A stretch of 64,000 bases of DNA from Clavaria fumosa. Taxonomy: Eukaryota > Basidiomycota > Agaricomycetes > Agaricales > Clavariaceae. The stretch lies in the NCBI GenBank assembly GCA_951802425.1, contig OX637798.1, positions 62,001 through 126,000 of the forward strand, given 5' to 3'. Shown here in pieces: positions 10,861-20,471 of this stretch; the stretch's first letter is position 1, and the number at the start of each line of letters is the position of its first letter. A program made the translations under genes and the position numbers. The notes under the pieces were generated by a model that ran no database searches, was not told where the DNA came from, and saw only the letters and a program-made list of their open reading frames with translations.

Positions 10861-11382
10861 AGTTCAATCACCCCCCCCCTCCTACAAAAATTTTTTATCT
10901 TAAGAAAAAATTTTCCAAGTTTTACTAAGGGATTGTGAAGAAGTGGGCTAGAGTAGACAGAAGAGTAGAACAAAAACAGGAAACAAGGAGTGTTGGAGTT
11001 GTACAAAAGGTAACAATGTATGGAACAAGATTTCGGAGTTTTGTGAAGTCAAGAAAAGTGAGGGAATCAAAGTATCAAAAAATATGAAAAAAAAAGAGTT
11101 CATGGGGATTGGAGTAACAGGAAACATAAGGACATAGGAAGCATAACAATGTAGCAAAGGAACATAATTTTGGAATTTCGGAGTTTTTGGAGCATCGGAG
11201 GAGGGCGGAATCTCGGAGTTTCGAAGATGCAGAGTCCGAGAATGTGAGTGCGGAGTGGTCTGGAGCTGTGTGGAGATGTGGCGTGGAGGTCCGAGACCAC
11301 ATCAGAGGAGTTCAGAGTAGTTCAGAGTAGCAAGGATTGCATGAGCAACCTTGCTGGACAGATGTGTTCACAAGATAGCAAT
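10861..11382. other. Internal region of the non-autonomous element
   Basis: No gene seen. AT-richer sequence with poly-A/T runs gives way to CGGAG words. It ends with GCAAT, the target duplicated by the nested chromovirus. Confidence 0.6.
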
Positions 11383-12129
11383 TGTTACGTCTATGTCGCG
11401 GAGGTCGGGCGGAGTAAAGTCCGGGCAGGAATGACAAAGTCCGGGCGTGTATGACAAAGTCCGGGCAGGAGTAACGAAGTCCGGGCGCGGTGGGGCGATC
11501 CGGAGTTTGGGCGGAGTTGGACTTGGGTTCGGACGAGACTTGGCGAACGTATTGAAACGACGCCCTCTGCGGATCAGTGTCTTGGATTTCGGGAAGTCGA
11601 AGGAGACGGGTTTCGGGCTTTAGCGGAGTAGAATGCGAGTGGGCGAGGTTGATTATCAGACTGGCTAGACAAGGCGGTAATCTACGAGTACTTATACTAA
11701 AGTCCGGGGCGATGCTAGCGACGGAGATAACTCCGGTACGACTACGGAATCTGTTCGTAGCTACGGAGAAATGTCCGGGAGTCAGGAGAAGATCTTTACA
11801 ACGGGACTACGGGACGGAGACGGAATCTGATCGGGACAAACGTTAAACTACTAACTATGATTGTACGGATGTTTCCGGGAGTCCATCAATTGTCCGGGCG
11901 ATGGGTCCGGGGCAGGACCAGTTCCTGGTTGCTCGAAGCAACAGCAACTAGTGCGGACATCAGTTGGTGGCCCTTCAGGCACACTTCCTGATCCTGCGCT
12001 ACGTCGCGCAAGTAAAGTCCGGCGCTCTGGACATAAGTCCGAGAGCCCGGAGTTGAGAACGGGGGTCCGGAGACCGCCGGAGAAGGTCGGAGAAGGCCAG
12101 AGAATAGTCCGGTTGGCACGGGCGTGACA
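11383..12129 (-). repeat. 3' LTR of the chromovirus
   Basis: 747 bp, TGTTACG...GTGACA on the plus strand. I count 16 CCGG tetramers, far above the about 3 expected by chance at even base composition. Confidence 0.95.
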
Positions 12130-12165
12130 GTATCTCCCTCTTAGGGCCGAGCCCTCGAGGCCCTG
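12130..12165 (-). promoter_or_regulatory. Polypurine tract and hairpin of the chromovirus
   Basis: In element sense AAGAGGGAGATAC directly precedes the 3' LTR and would prime plus-strand synthesis. The adjacent stem AGGGCC/GGCCCT encloses the loop GAGCCCTCGA. Confidence 0.8.
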
Positions 12166-12275
12166 GATCCGTTATCACCCCTGGACCGGATTGGGGCAAC
12201 CGGATCAAGGCGATCGCGATCCGAGGACGGAAATGGGATCGGAGATTTCGTCGGAGTTCGAATTCCGTGGCCGGG

Positions 12276-12282
12276 TATATAA
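12276..12282 (+). promoter_or_regulatory. TATA box of the antisense gene
   Basis: TATATAA lies 58 bp upstream of the ATG at 12340, the usual distance for a short 5' leader. It belongs to the plus-strand gene, not to the LTR promoter. Confidence 0.6.
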
Positions 12283-12339
12283 TCCGGGGCATTAATCCAC
12301 CACAGGTCCCCTCTCCTTAGACCTGACCCACCACCAGGC

Positions 12340-13506
12340 ATGGCTGAAGAAGAAAACAGATATGAAGTACAACTCCAGAAACTCCAGGCGGAGATGGACG
12401 CGCTGAAGGCGAAGGCGCAGAGGGAGAAGGAGGCGGCGGAGCGGAGGAGGCAAGAGGAGGAGGAGGCGGAGATGAAACGGAGGGAAGAGGAGGCGGAGCG
12501 GAAACGGGAGGAGGAGGAGGCGGAGACGAGGAGGAAGGAGGAAGAGGCGGGGAAGAGAGCGAAGGAGCGGAGGAAGGAGTTGGAGGCGGCGCGAGCCACG
12601 ACGAAAATGGTGGCCAGCGTGGAGGAGTCGGTGCAGCTCCAGGAAGCGGCGGAGAATGCGCTGCGGGAGCAAAAGGAGGAGGAGGCGCGGAAAAGGCGCG
12701 CAGCGGAGATCGCGGAGGCCCAGGGGACCTCGGCTGGAGTAACGCGTGAGCGTTGCTCCCAGAAAAAATTAGTAAGTCCTCCTTTCGTTGCCGGAGATCG
12801 CGCTAAACTCCGGTCCAGGAATGCAAATGGACGGGGCCGGCGAGGACCCGGAGTTGCGACCAGTGTCGGGAGAAGCGGGTTGGGTGCGTGTGGCCGGGGA
12901 AGGCCAAGGGCAAGGGAAAGGGAAAGGACAAGGGAAAGCGAGTCGCGCATCGGGGGACAAAGTCCGACGCCATGGTGGAGTCGGACTTGGATCGGAGGTC
13001 GGAGACGGAGGCGGAGGGCGAGCCGGAGGTGGAGGCGAGGCCGGCGAAAAAGCTCCGGGCCGAGGATTACGAGCCGGAGCTGGATCTCCAGTCCGCGAAT
13101 TGGTTCCTCCAGGCCAGCGCGGAGAAGAACAACGAGATCCAGATGCACCGGAACTCGATGGTGAAGGGGCTGGAGAAGATGACAAGGAGGCTGGAGGCGG
13201 CGATCGGGCAGGTGAGTCTTTTCCGGGGCTTCCGCGGAGTTCGGAACTGAACTCCGGCAGCTCGTCCCGGATTTCGTCGAGCACCTCAACATGAACAAGA
13301 TGATCGCGGAGAGGGATCAACTTGCGCAGGATAACCGGATCCTGCGGAGGGTGCTGGAGCGACGAGATCCGGAGTTGGCCCGGGCGGTGGAGCAGGAGAG
13401 TGCGCGCTCCCGTCGATCTTCGTTGGTGGGAGTGCAGCCGGAGACCGGAGATGCGGAGATGGAGGCGGAGGATGCGGAGGGGGAACCGGACTTGGGTCCG
13501 GTGTAA
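12340..13506 (+). CDS. Antisense gene in chromovirus: coiled-coil protein with Zn2Cys6-like motif (356 aa)
   Basis: Exons 12340-12771, 12819-13211 and 13261-13506 join in frame through GTAAGT...CAG and GTGAGT...CAG introns of 47 and 49 nt, ending in TAA. Residues ~1-125 form a very charged Glu/Lys/Arg coiled coil. Across the first junction come Cys139, Cys146, Cys157, Cys160 and Cys167, spaced X6, X10, X2, X6. That is the Gal4-type Zn2Cys6 pattern except that the first Cys is Arg136 (CGT, one transition from TGT). A Lys/Gly-rich basic stretch, a second helical region and an acidic tail follow. The gene converges on pol (76 bp between stops). Fungal Zn2Cys6 proteins usually bind CGG triplets; DNA binding here is inferred. 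Confidence 0.8.
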
Positions 13507-13582
13507 ATTATCTTGTATATATATTTTTTTGCAATCGGATTTCCGTTGATCGGACTTCGTGTGAACTAAGTCCGAGTGGAGG

Positions 13583-16500
13583 CTAAACTCCGAGTGGTCC
13601 GGGTCTGTCAGGGTAAGCGGAGTGGAAGTCCGCGACAAGGTCCGGGGCGTGCTCAAGCTCCGTGGCGAGCAGCCAGGAGGTCTCTTCGTCGGTTCCTTCG
13701 TAACCTGTCCACCGGACCAGGTAGAGTAGCTTACAATTCTTCCTCCGGTTGTCGTACTTAGAATCCAAAATCTCCGTGATCTCGAATTCCAGTTCTCCGT
13801 CGACAACTACGGGTTCCGGAGGGGGCTGGATCCGGTTCGGAATGGTGTTCGGTGTCGCTAATTCCAGCATTGACACGTGGAAGACCGGATGTACGGAGCG
13901 GAGGGTTTCCGGGAGTCGGAGCGTGAAGGAGCTTCGTCCGGCTTGAGCGATGATCTCGTAAGGTCCGAGCATTTTCTCGCTGAGCTTTTTGGACGGTCGG
14001 GTGGTGCGGAAGAATTCCGCCTTAACGAAAACTTTGTTTCCGACGCGGAAATCCGGGGCCGGAAGACGGTGCCGGTCAGCGGACTTTTGGTACCGTTGCT
14101 GCGCGGCAAGGATTTGTTGCCGGAGTTCCTGGTGGAGAGTTTCCAGGTCAGCGACATATGTCCGGGCACGGGAGGAGGTCATGTCCTGGTTGACGCGGAC
14201 GGAGATGCTAGGGTGGTAACCCTTGTTAGCAAAGAACGGTGAAATTCCGGTCGTCTCACTCGGAGCATTGTTGTAAGCGAACTCCGTGAGCGGGAGGAGT
14301 TCAGACCAATTGTCTTGCTGATAGTTACAGTAAGACCGGAGATACTGCTCCAGGGTCTGATTTAACCGTTCGGTTTGTCCGTCTGCCTCCGGGTGATGTC
14401 CGGACGTGAAATGGAGAGTCATGTCGAGCGCTTTCCCGAGGGAGCGGAAAAAGTGAGAAACGAATTCCGGTCCGCGATCGGAGGTTACGTGCGAGGGAAC
14501 TCCGTGCTTGGAGAAAACGTGCTGGACGAAAAGTCCGGCAAGGTCCGTCGATGTAACTGTGTCGAAAGTCGGGGTGAAAATTCCTTGCTTGGAAAAGCGG
14601 TCAACTACGACAAGGATGGAATTAAATCCGTCGGATTGCGGGAGGTGTTCAATAAAGTCCATGGAGATTGAATTCCATGGTAATTCCGGGACCGGGAGTT
14701 GGTGGAGGAGACCGTAAGGTCGGTGCCTTCGGGGCTTCGACCTGCCACAGTTAGTACAGGAGTTGCAATACTCCGAGACAAAACTGCGAAGTCCGGGCCA
14801 CGTATACTCCCTTCGGATCAAATCCAGGGTTTTGTTCTGTCCGAAATGTCCGGAGATCGGGTGATCGTGCCTGTACAGCAGGACACGGAGTCGGAGGTCG
14901 TTGGAGTCTGGAACATATATCCGGTCGTCCAGTCGCAGGAAGCCGGACGCATCTACAGTCCACCGGGGATTATCTCCGGTGCCTGAGAGAACTTTGTCCA
15001 GGCGTGTGCTTGCGACCGGATCATCGCGGAGCGAGTTCCGGATGTCCGTTCGGAGTTTTTCCTCGTCCATGACAAGGACGGATCGGAGTGCGAGTCCTTC
15101 GAGGGAGGTTGCTCGGAGGGAGGTGGCCAGCTGTTCGGAGGTGAAAATCGGTCGGAGGTTCTGCGGATTTACGCTGGCGTAGCCACTATCTCCCTCTTTG
15201 GGGTAAACGTCCCATCGTCGGGTAAGAGTGTCGGGTTTTGTTCCAAGTTTTCCGGGGCGGAATCGGATAACCATGTTGAAACCGGAGAGGAATTCCGACC
15301 ACCGGGCTTGTCTCCGAGACAAAGTCCGGGTAGTTCCGAAGTATTCCAGGTTCTTGTGGTCCGTAATAACGTGGACCGGAATAGCGGAACCTTCGAGGTA
15401 GTGACGCCACTCACCGAATGCCTCGAATATGGCCAGGAGTTCCTTGTCGTGGGTGTCGTAGTTCAACTCCGCGTCATGCAGTGTCCGGGAGTGAAAAGCG
15501 ACTGGATGAATTTCTCCGGGTGGCGATTCCACGGAGAGTATCGCGGCGACCGCGTAGTCCGAAGCGTCTGTTTCCACAATTATTGGGACGTCCGGGACGA
15601 AGTTCGCCAGTATCGGGGCCGAGGTAAAAGCCGTCTTGAGGGTTTCGAAGGCTTCCCGGCAGTCGGGGTTGAAGTTCCAGATAGTGGACTTCCGTGTGAG
15701 TCGGGTTAGAGGGACGACGATGTCGGAGTACCGGAAGACGAATCTCCGGTAGAAGTTGGCGAATCCGAGGAAGGATTGGACGTCCTTCACTTTCCGGGGC
15801 TCCGGCCATTCTGTAATGGCTTTCACCTTCGCCGGGTCCATCGCGAGTCCTTCCGGAGAGAGCAGGAAACCTAGGTACTCAACTCTTTCAGTATGGAAAA
15901 AGCATTTCCCTGCGTGAGCGAAAAGTCCGTTGGCGCGTAAGCGCCGGAATACTTCTCGGACATGCTCTACGTGCGTTTCCAGGTTGTCGGAGTATACCAG
16001 GATGTCGTCCAGATAGACGATCATGAATTTGTCCAGGAGGTCGGAAAACACATCGTTTACGAAGTGTTGGAATGCCGCAGGGGCGTTAGTAAGTCCGAAG
16101 GGCATAACGCACCATTCGAACGAACCGTACCGGGTCCGGAAGGCGGTTTTCCATTCGTCGCCTTCCGCGATCCGGACCAGATGGTACGCGTGCCGGAGAT
16201 CGATTTTGGTGTAAACCTTCGCACTTCCGGCTACGTCCAGCAGATCGCGGGTCAGGGGAATTGGGTATCGGTCTTTGCGGGTAATCCGGTTCAGGGCTCG
16301 GAAGTCCACGCATAGCCGGAGACTTCCATCCTTTTTCCGGACGAATAAAACAGGAGCTCCATGGGAAGAGCTGGTCGGGCGGATAAATCCGATGCGGAGA
16401 TGTTCATCGAGGAAATCCCGCAGTGTACGGAGCTCCGTCTGGGAGAGGGAATATATTGGCCCATGGGGCGGAGTTTTACCTTCTTCCAGATTAATCCGGA

Positions 16501-17290
16501 GGTCGTATGGCCGATGCGGAGCTAGAGTGTCCGCTTTCGTCTTGCTGAACACATCAGCGAAGTCGTGGTATTCCTCCGGGACGGAGGACAGGTCCACCTG
16601 TTCGGTCGCGACGGAGTGGACGGTCGTTTCGTTACCAAAGTGGTGCAGCATGAAAGTCCGAGATCCCTTTGATTCGGAGATCTTGGTAAATTCCACCGCG
16701 TTGACAAAACGAATCTCCGTGTGCCGTGGTGGTGATTTCGGAGGGGGAGTGAGGACCGTAGTTCCCACTTTCGGAGTCGGGGTTCGGGGGTCGGAGGTCG
16801 GATTTGATGTTCGGGAATACTCCGGTGTCCGGAATTCGACACTGCCTCTAACCCAGTCAACCAACGGGTTGTAGCGGGTGAGCCAGTTATATCCGAGGAC
16901 AGCGGAGCAGGCGGGATCCATTCGGGCTACCAGGAATTCTAACTTAAAAAGTTCTCCAGTAGGGAATCGGACGGAGAGGGTGAGCTTGGAGTCGACGATG
17001 TCCGTAGAGGAGCCATCGAAGAGTCGGAGTGACATGGGAGAAATCGGAGTTGTCCGGAGTTTGTTTTCCTTAACGAAGTCGGGACTTATGAAACAGTGCG
17101 ATGACCCGGAATCAACCAGGGTCCGGAAATACGGGGAACGATCTATATTCGGAGCAGACAAAGTTATATACAGGGAGTCGGAGGAAGGGGAAATGGCAGA
17201 TGCGCCGAGGCAGAACTCGTAACATGCACTGGCTGGGGCGGCGCGGTCCTCCGGTAGTGCGGACTTCGAAGGGCCGCTCAGGAGTTTTTT
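13583..17290 (-). CDS. pol: Pol polyprotein of chromovirus (protease, RT, RNase H, integrase, chromodomain)
   Basis: The frame is open from the slippery site to 13583. Counting from codon TTG 17161: aspartic protease with LVDSGSSH near residue 15; reverse transcriptase with YLDDILVY near 383; RNase H with ETDASDYA near 532; integrase zinc-finger HHCC region near 780-830; integrase core acidic residues in MDFIEHL (~833), TSDRGPEF (~893) and DGQTERLNQ (~930); and a C-terminal chromodomain (~1105-1165, YLVRWTGYEGTDEETSWL). No ATG suits this frame near its start, and it lies at -1 relative to gag, so it should be made as a Gag-Pol fusion. The chromodomain would direct integration to methylated-histone chromatin. 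Confidence 0.93.
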   Translation of the reverse strand, partial: KKLLSGPSKSALPEDRAAPASACYEFCLGASAISPSSDSLYITLSAPNIDRSPYFRTLVDSGSSHCFISPDFVKENKLRTTPISPMSLRLFDGSSTDIVDSKLTLSVRFPTGELFKLEFLVARMDPACSAVLGYNWLTRYNPLVDWVRGSVEFRTPEYSRTSNPTSDPRTPTPKVGTTVLTPPPKSPPRHTEIRFVNAVEFTKISESKGSRTFMLHHFGNETTVHSVATEQVDLSSVPEEYHDFADVFSKTKADTLAPHRPYDLRINLEEGKTPPHGPIYSLSQTELRTLRDFLDEHLRIGFIRPTSSSHGAPVLFVRKKDGSLRLCVDFRALNRITRKDRYPIPLTRDLLDVAGSAKVYTKIDLRHAYHLVRIAEGDEWKTAFRTRYGSFEWCVMPFGLTNAPAAFQHFVNDVFSDLLDKFMIVYLDDILVYSDNLETHVEHVREVFRRLRANGLFAHAGKCFFHTERVEYLGFLLSPEGLAMDPAKVKAITEWPEPRKVKDVQSFLGFANFYRRFVFRYSDIVVPLTRLTRKSTIWNFNPDCREAFETLKTAFTSAPILANFVPDVPIIVETDASDYAVAAILSVESPPGEIHPVAFHSRTLHDAELNYDTHDKELLAIFEAFGEWRHYLEGSAIPVHVITDHKNLEYFGTTRTLSRRQARWSEFLSGFNMVIRFRPGKLGTKPDTLTRRWDVYPKEGDSGYASVNPQNLRPIFTSEQLATSLRATSLEGLALRSVLVMDEEKLRTDIRNSLRDDPVASTRLDKVLSGTGDNPRWTVDASGFLRLDDRIYVPDSNDLRLRVLLYRHDHPISGHFGQNKTLDLIRREYTWPGLRSFVSEYCNSCTNCGRSKPRRHRPYGLLHQLPVPELPWNSISMDFIEHLPQSDGFNSILVVVDRFSKQGIFTPTFDTVTSTDLAGLFVQHVFSKHGVPSHVTSDRGPEFVSHFFRSLGKALDMTLHFTSGHHPEADGQTERLNQTLEQYLRSYCNYQQDNWSELLPLTEFAYNNAPSETTGISPFFANKGYHPSISVRVNQDMTSSRARTYVADLETLHQELRQQILAAQQRYQKSADRHRLPAPDFRVGNKVFVKAEFFRTTRPSKKLSEKMLGPYEIIAQAGRSSFTLRLPETLRSVHPVFHVSMLELATPNTIPNRIQPPPEPVVVDGELEFEITEILDSKYDNRRKNCKLLYLVRWTGYEGTDEETSWLLATELEHAPDLVADFHSAYPDRPGPLGV

Positions 17291-18432
17291 GCCCGAGCAG
17301 CCGCAGCCTTAACCTCCGGAACTGTGTCGGAGGTCGTGACGGTTCGGGCCTTCTTGCCCTGCGTGTTCCGGGACTTCGGGCAGTCCTTCGCAACATGTCC
17401 GGTACCTCCGCAAACAAGGCAGAGGTTGTTGTCGAAGCGGCGTTTCCGTTCCTCCGGAGTTAGCTTCCCGTCTTTGCCGATCTTGTTGTCCTTCGGGGGA
17501 TCGGTCTTTCGTGCGGATCCGGAGGCGTTCGAAGTTCCTCCGGAATTGTTGGCGGGTTTGTTTCCTCCGGACGATTGTCCGGAGTTGTTTCCTTGGCGGG
17601 GCTTGCTGTCGGATTTAGCGGGCGCGTCACGGGAACGTTCTCCTTGACGCTCCCAGTATCGCGCATCGATGTCCTGGCAGAGTTTGCGCAGGACAGGGAG
17701 GGAAGTCGGTTTCCCGACTCGGGAGATCTCGTCCTTGAGGCGGTTCGGGAGTCCGCGGTAATAGTTGTGCCGGAGCGCAGCTTCGTCCCACCGGAGCCGC
17801 GCGGCAATCCGGTTAAACTCGACGTTGTACGTCGTGATCCGTTGGGAGTCTTTCATGTGGAGGCGGTCGAGTTCGGCCTCCGCATCTCTGACGGGATCGT
17901 GCGGTCCGAAGTTATCCCGGAGTTCCTGGACGAATAAGTTCCAGTCGGAAATCCAGTCGGCGTCCGGGGCTTCGCCTAGGAGAGCGGGTTCGAACCACTC
18001 GAGAGCAGTTCCCTGCAGGAAGGAGATGGCAAAGTTAATTTTCACCGAGTCCTCGCTGAAAGTCCTCGGGCGGTCTCGGAAATTCAATTCGCATTGGACC
18101 AAGAAACTGCGGAGTTTCTTGGTATTGGAACCGTTGAACAGTTCCGGTTCCTTGACGCGGGAGGATGACGTGCCTCGTTCCTTGGTGGACGCGGCCAAGG
18201 CGCGGATCGCGTTCGCGAGGTTCGGGGCTTCGGTGTCGGGGTCAGATAAGGGGGAGTCGGGCTGTTCAGCCGGAGGGGAACGGGATCGGGTTTTATGTGG
18301 AGCGGGTTGGGCCGGTTCGTCCCCCTCGCCAGGAGGGGTTGGATTAATGAGTTCTCCAACGTCGGACCCACCAGGGGTCGTCGGTCTGGCACTTGGGCGC
18401 AAGCGGCCACTGCGTCGGGGGGGTTCGGACAT
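17278..18432 (-). CDS. gag: Gag of chromovirus (384 aa)
   Basis: ATG 18432 lies 31 nt inside the 5' LTR. The protein has a Pro/Arg/Ser-rich N-terminus, a retrotransposon-Gag capsid region (~95-250, with PELFNGSNTKKLRSFL and ALEWFEPAL), a low-complexity Gly/Asn/Ser linker, and one zinc knuckle CLVCGGTGHVAKDC that packages RNA. It ends AKNS at the TGA just after the slippery heptamer. The frame is intact. Confidence 0.93.
   Translation of the reverse strand: MSEPPRRSGRLRPSARPTTPGGSDVGELINPTPPGEGDEPAQPAPHKTRSRSPPAEQPDSPLSDPDTEAPNLANAIRALAASTKERGTSSSRVKEPELFNGSNTKKLRSFLVQCELNFRDRPRTFSEDSVKINFAISFLQGTALEWFEPALLGEAPDADWISDWNLFVQELRDNFGPHDPVRDAEAELDRLHMKDSQRITTYNVEFNRIAARLRWDEAALRHNYYRGLPNRLKDEISRVGKPTSLPVLRKLCQDIDARYWERQGERSRDAPAKSDSKPRQGNNSGQSSGGNKPANNSGGTSNASGSARKTDPPKDNKIGKDGKLTPEERKRRFDNNLCLVCGGTGHVAKDCPKSRNTQGKKARTVTTSDTVPEVKAAAARAKNS
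17284..17290 (-). promoter_or_regulatory. -1 ribosomal frameshift site A AAA AAC
   Basis: On the minus strand, gag codons GCA AAA AAC TCC TGA contain the canonical slippery heptamer A AAA AAC, in the gag phase and one codon before the gag stop (17280-17278). A -1 shift enters the pol frame, which is open from there. The downstream structure was not folded. Confidence 0.8.
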
Positions 18433-18463
18433 TGTGAGCGCAGAGTGGTCAGTCTGATAATAC

Positions 18464-19210
18464 TGTTACGTCTATGTCGCAGAGGTCGGGCGGAGTAAAG
18501 TCCGGGCAGGAATGACAAAGTCCGGGCGTGTATGACAAAGTCCGGGCAGGAGTAACGAAGTCCGGGCGCGGTGGGGCGATCCGGAGTTTGGGCGGAGTTG
18601 GACTTGGGTTCGGACGAGACTTGGCGAACGTATTGAAACGACGCCCTCTGCGGATCAGTGTCTCGGATTTCGGGAAGTCGAAGGAGACGGGTTTCGGGCT
18701 TTAGCGGAGTAGAATGCGAGTGGGCGAGGTTGATTATCAGACTGGCTAGACAAGGCGGTAATCTACGAGTACTTATACTAAAGTCCGGGGCGATGCTAGC
18801 GACGGAGATAACTCCGGTACGACTACGGAATCTGTTCGTAGCTACGGAGAAATGTCCGGGAGTCAGGAGAAGATCTTTACAACGGGACTACGGGACGGAG
18901 ACGGAATCTGATCGGGACAAACGTTAAACTACTAACTATGATTGTACAGATGTTTCCGGGAGTCCATCAATTGTCCGGGCGACGGGTCTGGGGCAGGACC
19001 AGTTCCTGGTTGCTCGAAGCAACAGCAACTAGTGCGGACATCAGTTGGTGGCCCTTCAGGCACACTTCCTGATCCTGCGCTACGTCGCGCAAGTAAAGTC
19101 CGGCGCTCTGGACATAAGTCCGAGAGCCCGGAGTTGAGAACGGGGGTCCGGAGACCGCCGGAGAAGGTCAGAGAAGGCCGGAGAATAGTCCGGTTGGCAC
19201 GGGCGTGACA
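18464..19210 (-). repeat. 5' LTR of the chromovirus
   Basis: 747 bp, matching 11383-12129. Element-sense sequence inside it starts GTATTATCAGACTGACC and the gag ATG follows 31 nt after the LTR. Confidence 0.95.
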
Positions 19211-20471
19211 GCAATCCTGAGAACTGGTGATGCAACCACAGTGGGCAGCATCCAGAATCAGGTCCAGATTCGGACTCGCTGCAGCAAGGATAGAATCAGA
19301 GTCCCGGAGTCAGAGTTCCGGAGTAGGTGTGGAGTATGCGCTGGCCAAGCGCCCATCGGAGTCCGTGCCCGGATCGGGCTGGAGTCGGATCGGAGTTTTG
19401 GAGTCAGATATCCGCAAGTGCAGGAGTCCTCAAATTGTTAGGCTTGTACACTGGACAATCAGCGGATTGTATATGGTACAGCCAGGTGTCCAAAGGACCA
19501 AGTCACACAAGGGGACAAGATCAGAGTTCAGAGGGCCATGTCGAGACAAGACAGTGGGCCACAAAGCAAGACAAAGTGTCCGGAGTTCGGAGTTCTGGAT
19601 TTCGGAGGTCCGGAGTTTGACAGTCTGGAGTTCAGAGGTCTGCAGTTTGGAACTTTGGTGCTCGGCATTTGGCATTTCCCATCTCGGAGTTTCGCAATGT
19701 GGTAATCCACAAAGGAAACGAGCACAAGGACAGCTCAAAAAGGAGCAATATCGGAGTTCCGGAGTTTGGAGGTTCGGAGTTTTGGGGGTCTGGAGCTCGG
19801 AGTTCAGCATTTCCCGTCTCGGAGTTTCACAACATGGTAATCCATGCAGGAAACGAGCGCAAGGAAAGCTCAAAATAGAGCAATATCGGAGTTCTGGAGT
19901 TCGGAGGTTCGGAGCTTTGGGAGTCTGGGGCTTGGAGTTTGGCATTTCCCGTCTTGGAGTTTCACAACATGGTAATCCATGAAGGAAATGAGCACAAGGA
20001 AAGCACAAACAAGAGCCAGAGACTGGATATCCAGCATTCCCCATCTCGGAGTGGCCAGAGACGGAGTCCGGATATCCGGAGTTCGGAGTTTCCCATCTCA
20101 GAGCCTTGCAACATGGGATATGAAGGAGGCGAGCCAGGGAGAACCCAGGAACAGGGGGCCAGAGTTCAGAAGTCCAGCATTCGGTGTTTTCCTGCCTCAA
20201 TTCTCCCAACATGAAGGAGATGAGCTAAGGAGCACTGGGAATTGTTGGCTGGGCTTTGGAAAATGTCCTAGTTGTATCGCCGTGGACAGACGGCTTGTGG
20301 CAAATCCAGGTCCGGAGCAAATGCACACAAAGTGTGCTCGAACAGACCGGAGTTTCGGATCGGAGGTTCGGATCAGACCTTTGGCTTTTGCAGCAAGGAG
20401 CAAGGCAAGCAGTAGCACAAAGGGCAAGCAAAGGACCAGTTGTATACACGAGGTTGTTAGTTCGAATATAC
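19211..20471. other. 5' internal region of the non-autonomous element with ~135-bp repeats
   Basis: No gag or pol. Between about 19660 and 20050 three tandem copies share GCATTTCCCRTCTYGGAG followed by GGTAATCCA and AAGGAAACGAGC-like words. CGGAG motifs are spread throughout. Overlapping frames of up to 260 aa follow the repeats and have no domain. Confidence 0.65.

Larger units (their letters stand above)
11383..19210 (-). mobile_element. Complete Ty3/gypsy chromovirus with antisense gene
   Basis: The element is 7,828 bp, with two 747-bp LTRs (11383-12129 and 18464-19210) and the target duplication GCAAT on both sides (11378-11382 and 19211-19215). On the minus strand it runs 5' LTR, gag (from 18432), -1 slippery site, pol with protease, reverse transcriptase, RNase H, integrase and chromodomain, polypurine tract, 3' LTR. 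A plus-strand gene lies between pol and the 3' LTR. I count 7 LTR differences (about 99% identity) and no broken frame, so insertion was recent and the element may still be active. Confidence 0.95.

Noticed and set aside
10193..11006. Several short frames in the purine-rich tract
   Set aside because: Simple-sequence translation; all three forward frames are open because stop-forming triplets are rare there.
12141..13806. Long minus-strand frames of 385 and 345 aa over the antisense gene
   Set aside because: They are Pro/Arg/Ser-rich mirror translations of the Glu/Lys/Arg-rich plus-strand exons and run through its introns and the pol end.
19430..20212. 260-aa minus-strand frame and 251-aa plus-strand frame
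   Set aside because: They follow the ~135-bp tandem repeats of the non-autonomous element on both strands, so they are repeat translations.
20450..20471. tRNA T-arm-like GGTTGTTAGTTCGAATA next to the LTR
   Set aside because: No acceptor, D or anticodon arm can be built around it; the stem does not pair. No tRNA or rRNA gene was seen in the window.
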